Below are positions 34,923-43,594 of a stretch of 63,544 bases of DNA, in pieces. Every line of letters begins with the position of its first letter. Position 1 is the first letter of the stretch. The stretch covers positions 1 to 63,544 of the forward strand of contig JABLWZ010000024.1 of assembly GCA_013178275.1 (NCBI GenBank), in the 5' to 3' direction. The position numbers were made by a program, and so were the translations under genes. The notes under the pieces were generated by a model that saw only the letters and a list, made by a program, of their open reading frames with translations, was not told the origin of the DNA and ran no database searches. Origin of the DNA: Bacillota bacterium. Lineage in GTDB: Bacteria > Bacillota > Ch66 > Ch109.

Positions 34923-34980
34923 GACAAAATACTTACATTTGTTCCAGAAGCAAAAGCCCTGACTTTTTTAAAACCAGGAC
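34923..34980. repeat. Left flank repeat of the SLH/SPFH segment
   Basis: ACTTACATTTG, AGCAAAAGCCC and CTTTTTTAA occur here in the same order and spacing as at 40931-40985. The right part can fold as a hairpin (CCTGACTTTT/AAAACCAGG), so it may act as a terminator. Confidence 0.65.
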
Positions 34981-35066
34981 GCATAGCGGTTTTTTTCTGT
35001 GGCGTAGGGAATAGGTAGGATATATAACGGTTGCTGACCATACGGGAAAACAAATCTCGATTCGCT

Positions 35067-35105
35067 TGGGACTGGGACCGGGAGCGCCTCCCGGTCCCAG
35101 TCCCA
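35067..35105 (-). terminator. Perfect 18-bp hairpin after the SLH gene
   Basis: TGGGACTGGGACCGGGAG (35067-35084) is perfectly complementary to 35088-35105 across a 3-nt loop. It lies 8 bp beyond the stop of the SLH-domain gene. The minus-strand T-run is weak, so it may work as an mRNA-stabilising or rho-type end. Confidence 0.75.
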
Positions 35106-35112
35106 GTTGGTT

Positions 35113-38100
35113 TTACCGCAGCAAAAGCTTATACAGCACCTGGGCCATCTCCGCCCGGGTAGTGGTCTCTTCCGAGCAAAGTTTTCCACCGCTGCCGCCC
35201 ACAATTCCGCTTTCCACCAGGCGCGTCATGGCCTCTATTGCCCAGGGGGCGATATTGCCGGCATCGCTGAAGCTTGCCAGCGGTTTGCCGTAATTACCCT
35301 CAGGCAACTGGCCCATGGCTTTCAAGGCGTTGTAGAGCAGGGTAAACATCTCCTGGCGGGTGATTTCCCTGCCGGGGGCGAAGCGGTTGCCGCCCACGCC
35401 AGCGGATATGCCTGAGCGCTTGGCCGCCGCCAGGTAGTTCGTGTACCAGGTGTTCCCGGCGTCGGAAAAGTTGTCCTGAGGGTTGGTATCCGGGGCGATG
35501 CCGTAGGTGCGCATCAGCATGACGATGAATTCGCTTCTTGTGAGCCTGGCTTCGGGGCTGTAATTGCCGCTGCCGGTCCCGGTGATAATGCCCCGGGCCG
35601 CGATGAAGGACACCGCTTTGTTGTACCATGCGTTTTCCTCCACGTCCCTGAAGCTCACAGGGTTGTAGCCAACGGCATACAGGCTGAAATGGGCGGTGGT
35701 GAAAGTTACTGTTCCAGTTGTTGCGTCATAGCGGCCGTTGGGTACGCAGACCAGATTACCGCTGCCGTCCAGGTACCAGATGATGAGGTATTCCGGGTTT
35801 TGAAGTTCCGCCGCCGTGGGCGTATAGGGTATGGCCACGGTGATCGGGGCGGCCGGGTTGTTCCAGTCGGTCTGCACCCCGTCCAGGGTCAGGGTGAGCT
35901 GGATCAGCGGCCGGTCGCCGATGGCGGCTTTTTCGCTGTCGGAGAGCTTGGACCTGTCGCCCTGGCCGATGGCGATGCCGGCTTTTTTGCCTTCCGTCCC
36001 GTTTAGGCCCGCCAGCATGTTATCCGGTATGGAGATGCTGCCGAAAGGGGTTTCAAAGGCCAGGGAATCTGCCGCCTGCGCTTCCGACCCGAAATTGGCA
36101 GGCATTTCAAGATTATAGCAATTCACGCCTGGCACGGGAGGCACGAGAATGACTGTATCGGCCCCGGCCGCGAGGAATTCGGCGGCCTGTGCGCCGGTCA
36201 GGCTCACCGTGCCGGTGTTTTTCCCCGATGCGACGGTTATAGGCAGGGTCGCCACCTGTACTTTATTCTTCATAACGGTGGCATAGTAGTTCTGCGTGCC
36301 GGATGAGGAACCTCCTCCTCCGCCGCCTCCTCCGTCCCCGCCTCCGCCCGACAGGGTGGTAAACGCCTCATCCCCGCCGTAACTCGTGCCCATGTCATGG
36401 GTGGCGTAGGCACGCACATGGTAGGTCGTACTGACGGAAAGGCTGGTCAGCGTGGTGGAAAAATCTCCCGTACCGCTGCCCACGGCCACCTTGGTGACGC
36501 CCGCGTCGCCGATGGCCGGACCGACGTCGCTGCCGTAGACAAATCCGCGTTCGGTGACCGTCGCGCCGCCGTCACTCATGACACTGCCGAAGAGCGTCGC
36601 GCCGGAAGATGTAATGCCCGATACCGGGCCGGTTGTCGCGGTGGGCGGAGTGGCCGGGGGCGTGTCCGTCAGGGTGGTGAACGTCTCGTCCCCGCCGTAG
36701 GCTGTGCCCTGGTTATTGACGGCGTAGGCACGTACATGATAAATCGTACCAGGGGAAAGGCTTGTAATAGCCATTGTAAAGCTACCGGTACCCATTCCCA
36801 TAGGCAGTTGGACCACGTCCGCGCCTCCGACGGCGGGATCTGGCGCCGTACCGTAGAGGAAGCCACGCTCCGTCACTTCCGCGCCGCCGTCATCCGTGAC
36901 CTCGCCGGAGAGCGTCGCATCCGACGTGGTGATATTTATGACCGCGCCTGTCACGACGGTGGGCGGGGTGGGAACCAATATCACCAGCCCGGATTTTTGA
37001 ACCGTCACATCGACCGACCGGCCTTCCTCCCAGGTCGCTCCTCCGTCCCGGCTCAGCCGTACGTTATATACTTTATCCGTTGTCGTGCTACCGTTGGCGG
37101 GGAAGGTGAGCGTGACGGCCTGCTCCGTGACGCTGCCCGCCGTCGTGCCGGTTATGGCTGTGGGCGTCGCGCCGTCAAACGCGGTAACGGTGATACCGTC
37201 GGTCAGGTTATTGCCCGTGATGGTTATAACGCTGTCACCGCCTGCGGAAGGCAGGGTTGCCGGGTCTGCCGCGATATCCGCTATAAGGATATCGCCCGCG
37301 TCGCCGTCCGGGGCGAAGTTCGCAGTAAGGTCGTAGTCGGTGCCGGCGTCCAGATCATAGGCTGCGAGGATCGACTCCACGGCGCCGCCGTCGGCATCGT
37401 CCGTCCAGTTGAGGAAGCTGGAGTCGATGTCAGGCGTGGCGACGGCCTGCTTGGCGCCCAGTCCCGCCATATAGAAAAGTCCTACCGTTCCGGATCCCTG
37501 AGCCTCAAGCTCGATGACGGCGCCGTTCATTTGGGCCGTGAGCAGCACGAGCGGGTTATTCTGCACATCGAGATAGTCCAGTGTAACAGCGGTGACGTCG
37601 AGTTCTTCCAGCAGGTTGCCGCTGCAATCGAGCGTCGCAAGAGCCGCGCAGGTCGAAACGTCGAGAGCTTCCAGCAGGTTGCCGTTGCAGAGGAGGGTAT
37701 CAAGCTCCGTACAGCCCGATACGTCGAGCAAATTGAGCTGATTTCCATCGCATGCCAAATAGTACAGCACCGTTAAGCTCGAGACGTCGAGTACGGTGAG
37801 ATCGTTTTCGGAGCAGTTGAGGGTATCAAGTTCCGTTAAGCCTGAGACGTTGAGCGCGGTGAGATTGTTGCCGGAGCAGTTGAGGACCTCCAGCGCCGTT
37901 AAGTCCGAGACGTCGAGCGCAGCGAGCTGGTTGTCGCTGCAATAGAGTTCCTCAAGCGCCGTTAAGTCCGAGACGTCGAGCGCAGTGAGCGCGTTCTCCT
38001 CGCAGCGAACTTGCCCAAGCGCCGTACAGTCCGAGAGGTCGAGCTCAGTGAGCTGGTTGCGGGAACAAGCGAGAACCGTAAGCGTTGTACAGCCCGAGAC

Positions 38101-38601
38101 GTCGAGGTCAGTGAGCTGGTTGTCTCTACACTCGAGGGCGGCCAGCGCCGTTAAGCCTGAGACGTCGAGCGAAGTAAGCTGGTTGTCCTCGCAATTGAGT
38201 TCCTCAAGCACCGTGCAGCCCGAAACAGTGAGCGCGGTGAGCGCATTATCCGTGCAGTCGAGATACTCAAGCGCTTCGCAGTCCGAAAGGTCAAGACTGC
38301 CTGCGAGATCTTCGTTACCCCAGTCGATCCTGGTGACGCGCTGTTCCCCTCCCACATCGGTCCAGGTCACGCTGGTCCAGGTGGCGGGGTCGTCTGGATC
38401 GTAGGCGGGGTTCAGCGCCTGGCCGTTCGTCTGGCCCGCCTCGGCGGAATCTTGATTAAGAAAGGCCTGCAGCTTGTTGAAGTCGTTTTCGTTGTAGCCT
38501 GGAGGCGCCGCCGATGCTTCCAGAGCCGGGAATAACGCCAGCACCATCATCAGGACCAGCGCAAGGGCAAGCATGCGCCCCGGATTGCCGCTTTTTTTCA
38601 C
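35113..38601 (-). CDS. Large S-layer-anchored protein with Cys-ladder LRRs, IPT-like and Fn3-like domains and three SLH repeats
   Basis: The 1162-aa exported protein begins with a GTG start and signal peptide (MLALALVLMMVLALF ... ASA). Residues about 80-360 hold roughly 12 leucine-rich repeats of 21 aa with the pattern L.CS.N.LT.LDVS..T.L, where the Cys stack as a ladder. After this come an IPT/TIG-like domain (about 430-520), two Fn3-like repeats (TERGFLYG and TERGFVYG) and a Gly/Ser linker (GGGGDGGGGGGGG). A ZU5-like region and three C-terminal SLH domains (about 990-1162) follow. The SLH repeats bind secondary wall polymers. It is probably an adhesion or surface-interaction protein. It lies inside a segment with similar repeats at both ends. 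Confidence 0.9.
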   Translation of the reverse strand: MKKSGNPGRMLALALVLMMVLALFPALEASAAPPGYNENDFNKLQAFLNQDSAEAGQTNGQALNPAYDPDDPATWTSVTWTDVGGEQRVTRIDWGNEDLAGSLDLSDCEALEYLDCTDNALTALTVSGCTVLEELNCEDNQLTSLDVSGLTALAALECRDNQLTDLDVSGCTTLTVLACSRNQLTELDLSDCTALGQVRCEENALTALDVSDLTALEELYCSDNQLAALDVSDLTALEVLNCSGNNLTALNVSGLTELDTLNCSENDLTVLDVSSLTVLYYLACDGNQLNLLDVSGCTELDTLLCNGNLLEALDVSTCAALATLDCSGNLLEELDVTAVTLDYLDVQNNPLVLLTAQMNGAVIELEAQGSGTVGLFYMAGLGAKQAVATPDIDSSFLNWTDDADGGAVESILAAYDLDAGTDYDLTANFAPDGDAGDILIADIAADPATLPSAGGDSVITITGNNLTDGITVTAFDGATPTAITGTTAGSVTEQAVTLTFPANGSTTTDKVYNVRLSRDGGATWEEGRSVDVTVQKSGLVILVPTPPTVVTGAVINITTSDATLSGEVTDDGGAEVTERGFLYGTAPDPAVGGADVVQLPMGMGTGSFTMAITSLSPGTIYHVRAYAVNNQGTAYGGDETFTTLTDTPPATPPTATTGPVSGITSSGATLFGSVMSDGGATVTERGFVYGSDVGPAIGDAGVTKVAVGSGTGDFSTTLTSLSVSTTYHVRAYATHDMGTSYGGDEAFTTLSGGGGDGGGGGGGGSSSGTQNYYATVMKNKVQVATLPITVASGKNTGTVSLTGAQAAEFLAAGADTVILVPPVPGVNCYNLEMPANFGSEAQAADSLAFETPFGSISIPDNMLAGLNGTEGKKAGIAIGQGDRSKLSDSEKAAIGDRPLIQLTLTLDGVQTDWNNPAAPITVAIPYTPTAAELQNPEYLIIWYLDGSGNLVCVPNGRYDATTGTVTFTTAHFSLYAVGYNPVSFRDVEENAWYNKAVSFIAARGIITGTGSGNYSPEARLTRSEFIVMLMRTYGIAPDTNPQDNFSDAGNTWYTNYLAAAKRSGISAGVGGNRFAPGREITRQEMFTLLYNALKAMGQLPEGNYGKPLASFSDAGNIAPWAIEAMTRLVESGIVGGSGGKLCSEETTTRAEMAQVLYKLLLR

Positions 38602-38741
38602 AGTGATTCCTCCTTACGTGCCCTATTAAGGCATACTCTTCTAACTTAACAGCTAGTTTGCTGTGTTATTACACAGCGGATGCGACTGCCCGTCGCACAA
38701 GCAAAACCCCGGCCTGTAACGGCCGGGGCGAAAGCCTTTTA

Positions 38742-39461
38742 TTATCCTCTGATCGCGCCGCCGCAGTATTCGCAGCAGCCGTTTGCATCAGGTATTGTCG
38801 TCGCTTGGCAGTGTGAGCATAACGTGGCAGTTTTTGGCATGTTTGCCGTCGCGGCGGCCTCGCGTTCAGCAGACCTCATCTGTTCGAGCGTATTCTTGAT
38901 CTCATCGGCTTTTGCCTGCGCCTCGCAGTATGCAATGCCGCCGCGCTGCTCGATCTTGTCATCATTGATGCGGAACTGTATTTCGGAAAACCACGGCGAG
39001 TTCACATGGATCGTCATATTGAAAACGTACGAGTATTCATAACGGCGCGGATTAAAGCTCTCCTGTCTCCCGTCCACCTCATGATATATCTCCCACTTGT
39101 CTTCATCGATATCCAGAATGCACCCCATCGCCTGTGAGAAATCAATAACGTCGGGGTTTTCGCTGCGCCAGTCGCGAAGGCGGGTGACCAGCCATTGCTT
39201 TTTGTTCTCGTCAAAATAGATTTTCGTTTCGCCGCCGACGATCTTTGTCGGCGAAAAAGCGGCCACCTTTCCTTGGTTGGCCTTGCGGTACTCAAGGTGC
39301 TCCTTGATTTCCGTCACGGTCGACTGGCGCCGGTCCGTCATAAACGGAGAAAGCAGCTTCGCGCACTCCTTGCACAAGTTTCCGTCCTCCAATTTACGGT
39401 TGCCGAGGAGTCCGATCTTATCACCGCAAACGTCGCAGAATTTTTTGCTGAACAGTCCCAT
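38742..39461 (-). CDS. DUF4428-type zinc-ribbon protein
   Basis: The 239-aa protein opens with a treble-clef-like zinc site (FCDVCGDKIG ... LCKECAK) of the DUF4428 type. A PH-like middle domain follows (YFDENKKQWLVTRLRDW, IDFSQAMGCILDID), and it ends with a second zinc ribbon (CSHCQATTIPDANGCCEYCG). AGGAGGTG precedes the ATG. It is 23 bp downstream of the SPFH gene and probably works with it, as such pairs recur in Firmicutes. Function unknown. Confidence 0.85.
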   Translation of the reverse strand: MGLFSKKFCDVCGDKIGLLGNRKLEDGNLCKECAKLLSPFMTDRRQSTVTEIKEHLEYRKANQGKVAAFSPTKIVGGETKIYFDENKKQWLVTRLRDWRSENPDVIDFSQAMGCILDIDEDKWEIYHEVDGRQESFNPRRYEYSYVFNMTIHVNSPWFSEIQFRINDDKIEQRGGIAYCEAQAKADEIKNTLEQMRSAEREAAATANMPKTATLCSHCQATTIPDANGCCEYCGGAIRG

Positions 39462-39484
39462 AATGACACCTCCTGTTTTATGTA

Positions 39485-40819
39485 TTATTTTATATCCCCG
39501 TCGTCAAACGGGTCGGCACATTCCGGGCAGAACTTAGGCGGCTTCGCGCCGGCTTCGGGCTCCCAGCCGCACTTATCGCACTTGTATTGCGGTACGCCCT
39601 GCGGCTTTGGCGCGGCACATTCCATGCAGAATTTCCCCTTGTTGACAGCGCCGCACTTGGCGCAGGTCCAGCCTGCCGCGTCCTGCGGCTTGGGCTTCGC
39701 GCACTCCATGCAGAACTTGCCTGTGTTGACCGCGCCGCAGGAACAGGTCCAGCTCCCGGCGGACTGTGCTTGGGCCTTCGCCGGCTGTGCCGGCTGCTCG
39801 GCTTGTTGCTGAGCGCCCATATTGAATAAGCCCTGCGCGTTCATCCCGCCGGCGCCCTGTGCCATGTTCATACCAGCGAACGCCATAAACGCACCCGCGC
39901 CCTCGTTTGCCGCCGCCGATTTCATCGCCTGGGCCTGAGCGCCCACAAGATGTGCCGCAGCCATATTCGGGTTGCGGAATACGGCGCTCTTCTGCAACTC
40001 CTTGATGGTCGCCTCGTCTTCCGCATTGGCTGTGACCGAGCTGACGCCGAAGGAAACAACGGACACGCCGCGAAGATTTCCCCATTTCTGGGAGAGAACC
40101 TCGTTGAGCGCATCCGCCAGCTCCGCCGTATGTCCCGGTAAGGCGCTGTAGCGGATGCCCATGGCGGAAATTTTCGCAAAAGCGGGTTGAATCGCTGTTA
40201 AGAGCTCGCTTTTCAGCTGGCTGTCGATCTTGTCGCGCGTATAATCAGTTTGAACGTTTCCGCAGACATTTTTGTAAAACAGCATGGGGTCGGTCACCCT
40301 GTACGAATACTCGCCGAAGCACTTGATGGCGATATCCATATCAAGGCCTATATTCTGGTCCACCACCCGGAACGGCACCGGGTTGGCCGTGCCGTATTTG
40401 TTGCCCATGATCTCTTTTGTGTTGAAAAAGTACACCCGCTGGTCCTTGCCCGGATCACCGCCCATCGTAAAGCGCTTTTTCAGCGTCTCCCAGCTGTTCT
40501 TAATCCCCGGTTCGAACCCACCGTAAAAAATTGTCGGTTCAGTGGAATTATCCCAGACGAATTCTCCCGCTTCGGCGCAGAATTCCACAATAACGCCCTG
40601 TTCAACGATCATCATGCATTGGCCTTCATTGACTGCTATGATTGAGCCGTTGGTGATGATGTTCTCGGAAGCCTTTGTATTGCTGCTTCTGCCGGAGACA
40701 CGCTTTGCGCCTTTTGTGACCAGCACGTCCGAGGGCATGGAATCACAGTAGAAATACTCCCGCCATTGATCGGACAATACGCCTGTAAGCGCGCCAATTC
40801 CTGCTTGTAAAAGTCCCAT
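39485..40819 (-). CDS. SPFH-domain protein with C-terminal zinc ribbons (YdjI-like)
   Basis: The protein of about 444 aa has an SPFH/band-7-like N-terminal domain (GAKRVSGRSSNTKASEN, IEFCAEAGEFVWD, DMDIAIKCFGEYSYRV). A helical region with an Ala/Gln-rich linker follows. Three C-terminal zinc ribbons each have paired CxxC (CSCGAVNTGKFCMEC, CAKCGAVNKGKFCMEC, CDKCGWEPEAG..CPEC). This matches the YdjI-type proteins that sit in membrane-stress loci. The start was put at 40819, after AGGGG, at MGLLQAG. It is upstream of the DUF4428 gene in a two-gene unit. Confidence 0.88.
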   Translation of the reverse strand: MGLLQAGIGALTGVLSDQWREYFYCDSMPSDVLVTKGAKRVSGRSSNTKASENIITNGSIIAVNEGQCMMIVEQGVIVEFCAEAGEFVWDNSTEPTIFYGGFEPGIKNSWETLKKRFTMGGDPGKDQRVYFFNTKEIMGNKYGTANPVPFRVVDQNIGLDMDIAIKCFGEYSYRVTDPMLFYKNVCGNVQTDYTRDKIDSQLKSELLTAIQPAFAKISAMGIRYSALPGHTAELADALNEVLSQKWGNLRGVSVVSFGVSSVTANAEDEATIKELQKSAVFRNPNMAAAHLVGAQAQAMKSAAANEGAGAFMAFAGMNMAQGAGGMNAQGLFNMGAQQQAEQPAQPAKAQAQSAGSWTCSCGAVNTGKFCMECAKPKPQDAAGWTCAKCGAVNKGKFCMECAAPKPQGVPQYKCDKCGWEPEAGAKPPKFCPECADPFDDGDIK

Positions 40820-40930
40820 TACATAACCCCTTTCTATTTTAAAAATATATAAGAATTTCAAGTCCCGGAAGCAAGTATGACTTCCTCCCGCTTACTTTTC
40901 AACGTATCAAAATGGACTGACAGCCCACTT

Positions 40931-40985
40931 ACAAAACACTTACATTTGCTCAAAAGCAAAAGCCCCGGCTTTTTTAAGCCAGGGC
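40931..40985. repeat. Right flank repeat of the SLH/SPFH segment
   Basis: This matches 34923-34980 over about 55 bases with small gaps. It also folds as GCCCCGGCTT/AAGCCAGGGC with one mismatch, so it may be a terminator-type repeat. The pair brackets the SLH, DUF4428 and SPFH genes. Confidence 0.65.
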
Positions 40986-41135
40986 AGTCAGCGTTTATTC
41001 TGGTTTTATCAGGACTAGGCAGGAAAATATCAATGCTTGATAATCAGGCGGGAATACAGCTCTTGCATCTCTTGAGACGGGGTTAATCCCAGTTCATCCT
41101 TAAGAACCGATATCAACCTTTGATAATGTGAATTT

Positions 41136-41230
41136 AGACTGTCGAGGTGCCGGTTCTATCGACAGGCCCCAGCGGCACATGTTACATTTGCAGGTTTCAA
41201 ACCAGTTCTTACCCTTTAAAGACCGTGCCA
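41136..41230. repeat. Toxin-antitoxin flank repeat, copy 1
   Basis: AGACTGTCGAGG (41136), CCCCAGCGGCACATGTTAC (41167-41185) and CTTACCCTTTAAAGACCGTG with the following CCA (to 41230) recur at 42092-42145 and partly at 42202-42231. The repeats lie on either side of the toxin-antitoxin genes. Confidence 0.7.
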
Positions 41231-41261
41231 TATACAGCTCCCAATAACAAAGCCAATTTCT

Positions 41262-41570
41262 TTATATCAGTTTCACATAGTCCTGTGCGCCATAGAAAAA
41301 GCGATGAATGATAACCATCCTAGCCGCTTCATCAACCTTATAAACCAGTACATAGTTTTTGATGGTTGCCTTGTGATAGCCTACCCTTTCCAAGTAAGCG
41401 TCTTGACACCGTTCATACATAAGCGGATTGCTTTTCAAATATCCGTAGCACTTTTCCACTTCATCGAGGAAATTGGCGGCTGCGGTAGGGTTTGCAAGCT
41501 GAACGGCAATGTACGAGACGATATTATCCAAATCCCGGTGAGCAAGCTCCGAAACAACCAGCCTATACAC
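41262..41570 (-). CDS. RelE/ParE-family toxin
   Basis: The 102-aa protein has the RelE/ParE pattern: VSELAHRDLDNIVSYIA at the N-terminus, then NFLDEVEKCYGYLKSNPLMY, and the C-terminal YVLVYKVDEAARMVIIHRFF. RelE members cleave mRNA and ParE members poison gyrase; I cannot tell which applies. Its start overlaps the antitoxin stop by 8 bp, the usual antitoxin-first order. Confidence 0.88.
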   Translation of the reverse strand: MYRLVVSELAHRDLDNIVSYIAVQLANPTAAANFLDEVEKCYGYLKSNPLMYERCQDAYLERVGYHKATIKNYVLVYKVDEAARMVIIHRFFYGAQDYVKLI

Positions 41571-41823
41571 TGTATTTTTCTCTTATGCTTTTCAAAGAGG
41601 CGTCTCCGTCCAGCACCTTTCCTTCCGCTATCTGCGCCTCGGCGGCAGCCAATTTGTTGTACACGTCCAGCATAAATAGTTTTTCCTCGTACATTTTTAC
41701 GCTCATGATAACCATATCGCCATATCCGTTTTTGGTAATATATATCGGCTCGGTCGCCTCTCGGCACATTTTAGAGATCTCGCTGGTATTTTTCAAATCC
41801 CGGATCGGAATGATTCGCGGCAT
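41563..41823 (-). CDS. Phd/YefM-family antitoxin
   Basis: The roughly 86-aa protein has a Phd/YefM N-terminal DNA-binding fold (IIPIRDLKNTSEISKMCREA, PIYITKNGYGDMVIMS) and a C-terminal toxin-binding helix. The start at 41823 is 9 nt after AGAAAGGGG; an in-frame ATG at 41832 is the alternative. It is expected to repress its own operon and neutralise the adjacent toxin. Confidence 0.88.
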   Translation of the reverse strand: MPRIIPIRDLKNTSEISKMCREATEPIYITKNGYGDMVIMSVKMYEEKLFMLDVYNKLAAAEAQIAEGKVLDGDASLKSIREKYSV

Positions 41824-42050
41824 AACCGTCAACCCCTTTCTATTTCTGTGCCATTATTGTACCATAATTATGCCCCGAATCCCATAGCATGGTTCATACC
41901 CCCTCCGGACGGGGGTTCGTCCCCCCGTCCGAAAGACTGACCACAGCAGCTTCTCCGAGCGCGGTCAGCGTATGACGCTCCCCGCTTCGCGCCTCGCGGT
42001 GCTCGCGACGGCGCCCACAGCCGGGCTCCGCGTCGGCGAAGGCGAATCGT

Positions 42051-42070
42051 GGGGACGGTTCTTTTGCTTC
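42051..42070 (+). repeat. Dispersed GGGGACGG repeat, copy C
   Basis: GGGGACGGTTCTTTTGC matches the core of the copies at 32380 and 33639. Confidence 0.5.
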
Positions 42071-42091
42071 CTTAAGCTGTTAATCTTGGAC

Positions 42092-42145
42092 CCCCAGCGG
42101 CACATGTTACTTTCAAACCAGCCCTTACCCTTTAAAGACCGTGCC
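42092..42145. repeat. Toxin-antitoxin flank repeat, copy 2
   Basis: Same order as copy 1: CCCCAGCGGCACATGTTAC, TTTCAAACCAG, and CTTACCCTTTAAAGACCGTG with the following CCA, with an 11-base deletion. A further partial copy (AGACTGTCGAGG and GGCCCCCAGCGG) follows at 42202-42231. Confidence 0.7.
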
Positions 42146-42273
42146 ACACCAAAAAAACCGCCTTCAATCTCATCCTGGCTGGGCCTCACCCTGCGGTTTT
42201 CAGACTGTCGAGGGGACGAGGCCCCCAGCGGCGGTTGCGCTAGTACAGGACGCGCCGAGGGAGTACCAGGGTT

Positions 42274-43449
42274 TTAACCATCCTCTTTGACTGGGACCTT
42301 GCCACCTGGAATAGTCAAGGTTAACGCCATAATGATGGCTAATACCGGTACATATGTAATCAGATTCATTGCCTGCAGTAATCCATAATGATCTGCAAAC
42401 CAACCCAATATGGGCGTGGTTATTCCACCCACACTTACGGCTAAACCAAGAGTGACGCCAGAAGCTAATCCAATTCGGTTTGGAAGGTATTTTTGCCCTA
42501 GTACAATCATGGGACTAAAGGGAGCGAATAAAGATAATCCAATAGGGATCAACAGCAGTGTTGCTAACGCGACATTATCTATTTTGGTGAAAAACAGCAG
42601 CAGCGGCAGAAGTAAGGCAAAGCCAACTCGAATCACCTTGATATACCCAAACCGGTCGGCTATCCGCCCCCCAAACAAGGTTCCTATTGCCCCAACCGTA
42701 AATAAAATTGTTAAAGCAGTTCCGCTGACGGCTTTTGATTGCTGAAAAACGTTGATCCAATATAACGGGAGAAATGTGTTTAAGCCATAAAATATGGCTG
42801 AGCGGCAAAAAACAACTACGGTAAGCCTGGAAAATGGACCCCATTCGTCGGCTGTATTCACACTACTATCAGTATTTCCTTGTGATTTCGTAAGTACCTG
42901 AAATTCTTGAAGCTTTTTTGCCTGCAACGCCAAGGCTGCCGCCATTACAGCTGCCGGTACGATCAGAACCAGCGTTCCTTTTAAGCCGCAGAGTAGTAAC
43001 GCGGTAGTAGAAATGACCGGCCCCAGAGCAAAACCCGCATTACCGCCTACCGAGAAGATACTTATTCCAGTCCCCTTTTTTTCGCCGGATACTCGGTTTG
43101 CCATGCGTGCCGCCTCAGGATGAAATGCCGCGATTCCAATCCCGCTGATAGTGACAGCCGCGAAAAGGAACCAATAATTTGATAAAAACCCAACAGCCGC
43201 AAGCCCCAAACCGGCCATTAAAACACCGACCGGCATAAGCCAAGGCTTTGAAATTTTATCGGCAAAATGTCCAAACAAGGGCTGCACAATGGAAGACGCA
43301 AAATTCGCCGCGAACACCAGGCCAGCCGCCGCCCCGTAATTCATATTGCTCTCCAGGATAAGAAAAGGCAGGATCGCCGGTAAAGCTCCTTGATTCAAGT
43401 CAGTAAACATGTGCCCGGCAGAAAGCAACCAAACATAACGATGCTTCAT
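42274..43449 (-). CDS. MFS transporter, fosmidomycin-resistance (Fsr)-like
   Basis: The 391-aa protein has about 12 membrane segments. GHMFTDLNQGALPAILPFLI at the N-terminus and IGIAAFHPEAARMANRV in the first half are characteristic of the Fsr-type branch of the major facilitator family. The loop 2-3 motif is FGHFADKISKPWLMPVG. The substrate is unknown; Fsr relatives export small phosphonates or other drugs. AAAGGGGG precedes the ATG. A GntR gene lies upstream on the same strand, and two 18-bp repeats in the gap look like its operators. Confidence 0.88.
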   Translation of the reverse strand: MKHRYVWLLSAGHMFTDLNQGALPAILPFLILESNMNYGAAAGLVFAANFASSIVQPLFGHFADKISKPWLMPVGVLMAGLGLAAVGFLSNYWFLFAAVTISGIGIAAFHPEAARMANRVSGEKKGTGISIFSVGGNAGFALGPVISTTALLLCGLKGTLVLIVPAAVMAAALALQAKKLQEFQVLTKSQGNTDSSVNTADEWGPFSRLTVVVFCRSAIFYGLNTFLPLYWINVFQQSKAVSGTALTILFTVGAIGTLFGGRIADRFGYIKVIRVGFALLLPLLLFFTKIDNVALATLLLIPIGLSLFAPFSPMIVLGQKYLPNRIGLASGVTLGLAVSVGGITTPILGWFADHYGLLQAMNLITYVPVLAIIMALTLTIPGGKVPVKEDG

Positions 43450-43471
43450 TCTCTACAGCCCCCTTTATTGG

Positions 43472-43555
43472 TCTTATCGTCTGATATTTGAGGGAATGTG
43501 TGTCGGCCCTGTGGGGAGAAGATCACCTCCATATCCATCTTATCATCTGATGTTT
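43472..43555. promoter_or_regulatory. Two 18-bp direct repeats, candidate GntR operators
   Basis: TCTTATCGTCTGATATTT (43472-43489) and TCTTATCATCTGATGTTT (43538-43555) differ at two positions and lie 66 bp apart in the gap between the GntR gene and the MFS gene. A related CAGATCATCTCCTGAT lies at the GntR start (about 44288). Confidence 0.6.
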
Positions 43556-43594
43556 ATCGCGAAAAAAATATGATATCCCCTATTGACAACAAAT

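Larger units (their letters stand above)
34618..35112. other. 495-bp region with hairpins and a repeat, no gene
   Basis: It contains the promoter side of the lipoprotein gene, the left copy of a repeat also found at 40931 (34923-34980) and the very strong hairpin 35067-35105. Short frames of 63-78 codons here have no support. Confidence 0.55.
40820..41261. other. 442-bp intergenic region with two repeat copies
   Basis: This stretch contains the right flank repeat of the SLH/SPFH segment (40931-40985) and the first copy of the toxin-antitoxin flank repeat (41136-41230). No gene is evident. Confidence 0.6.
41833..42273. other. 441-bp intergenic region of repeat debris
   Basis: It holds a GC-rich stretch (about 41900-42050), a GGGGACGGTTCTTTTGC repeat (42051) and two copies of the toxin-antitoxin flank repeat. 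Frames here of 74-101 codons lack ribosome sites and domains. The segment looks like accumulated repeat fragments. Confidence 0.55.

Noticed and set aside
37560..38270. Regularly spaced DNA repeats resembling CRISPR
   Set aside because: These are the 63-nt codon repeats of the leucine-rich repeat domain, in frame within a real gene.
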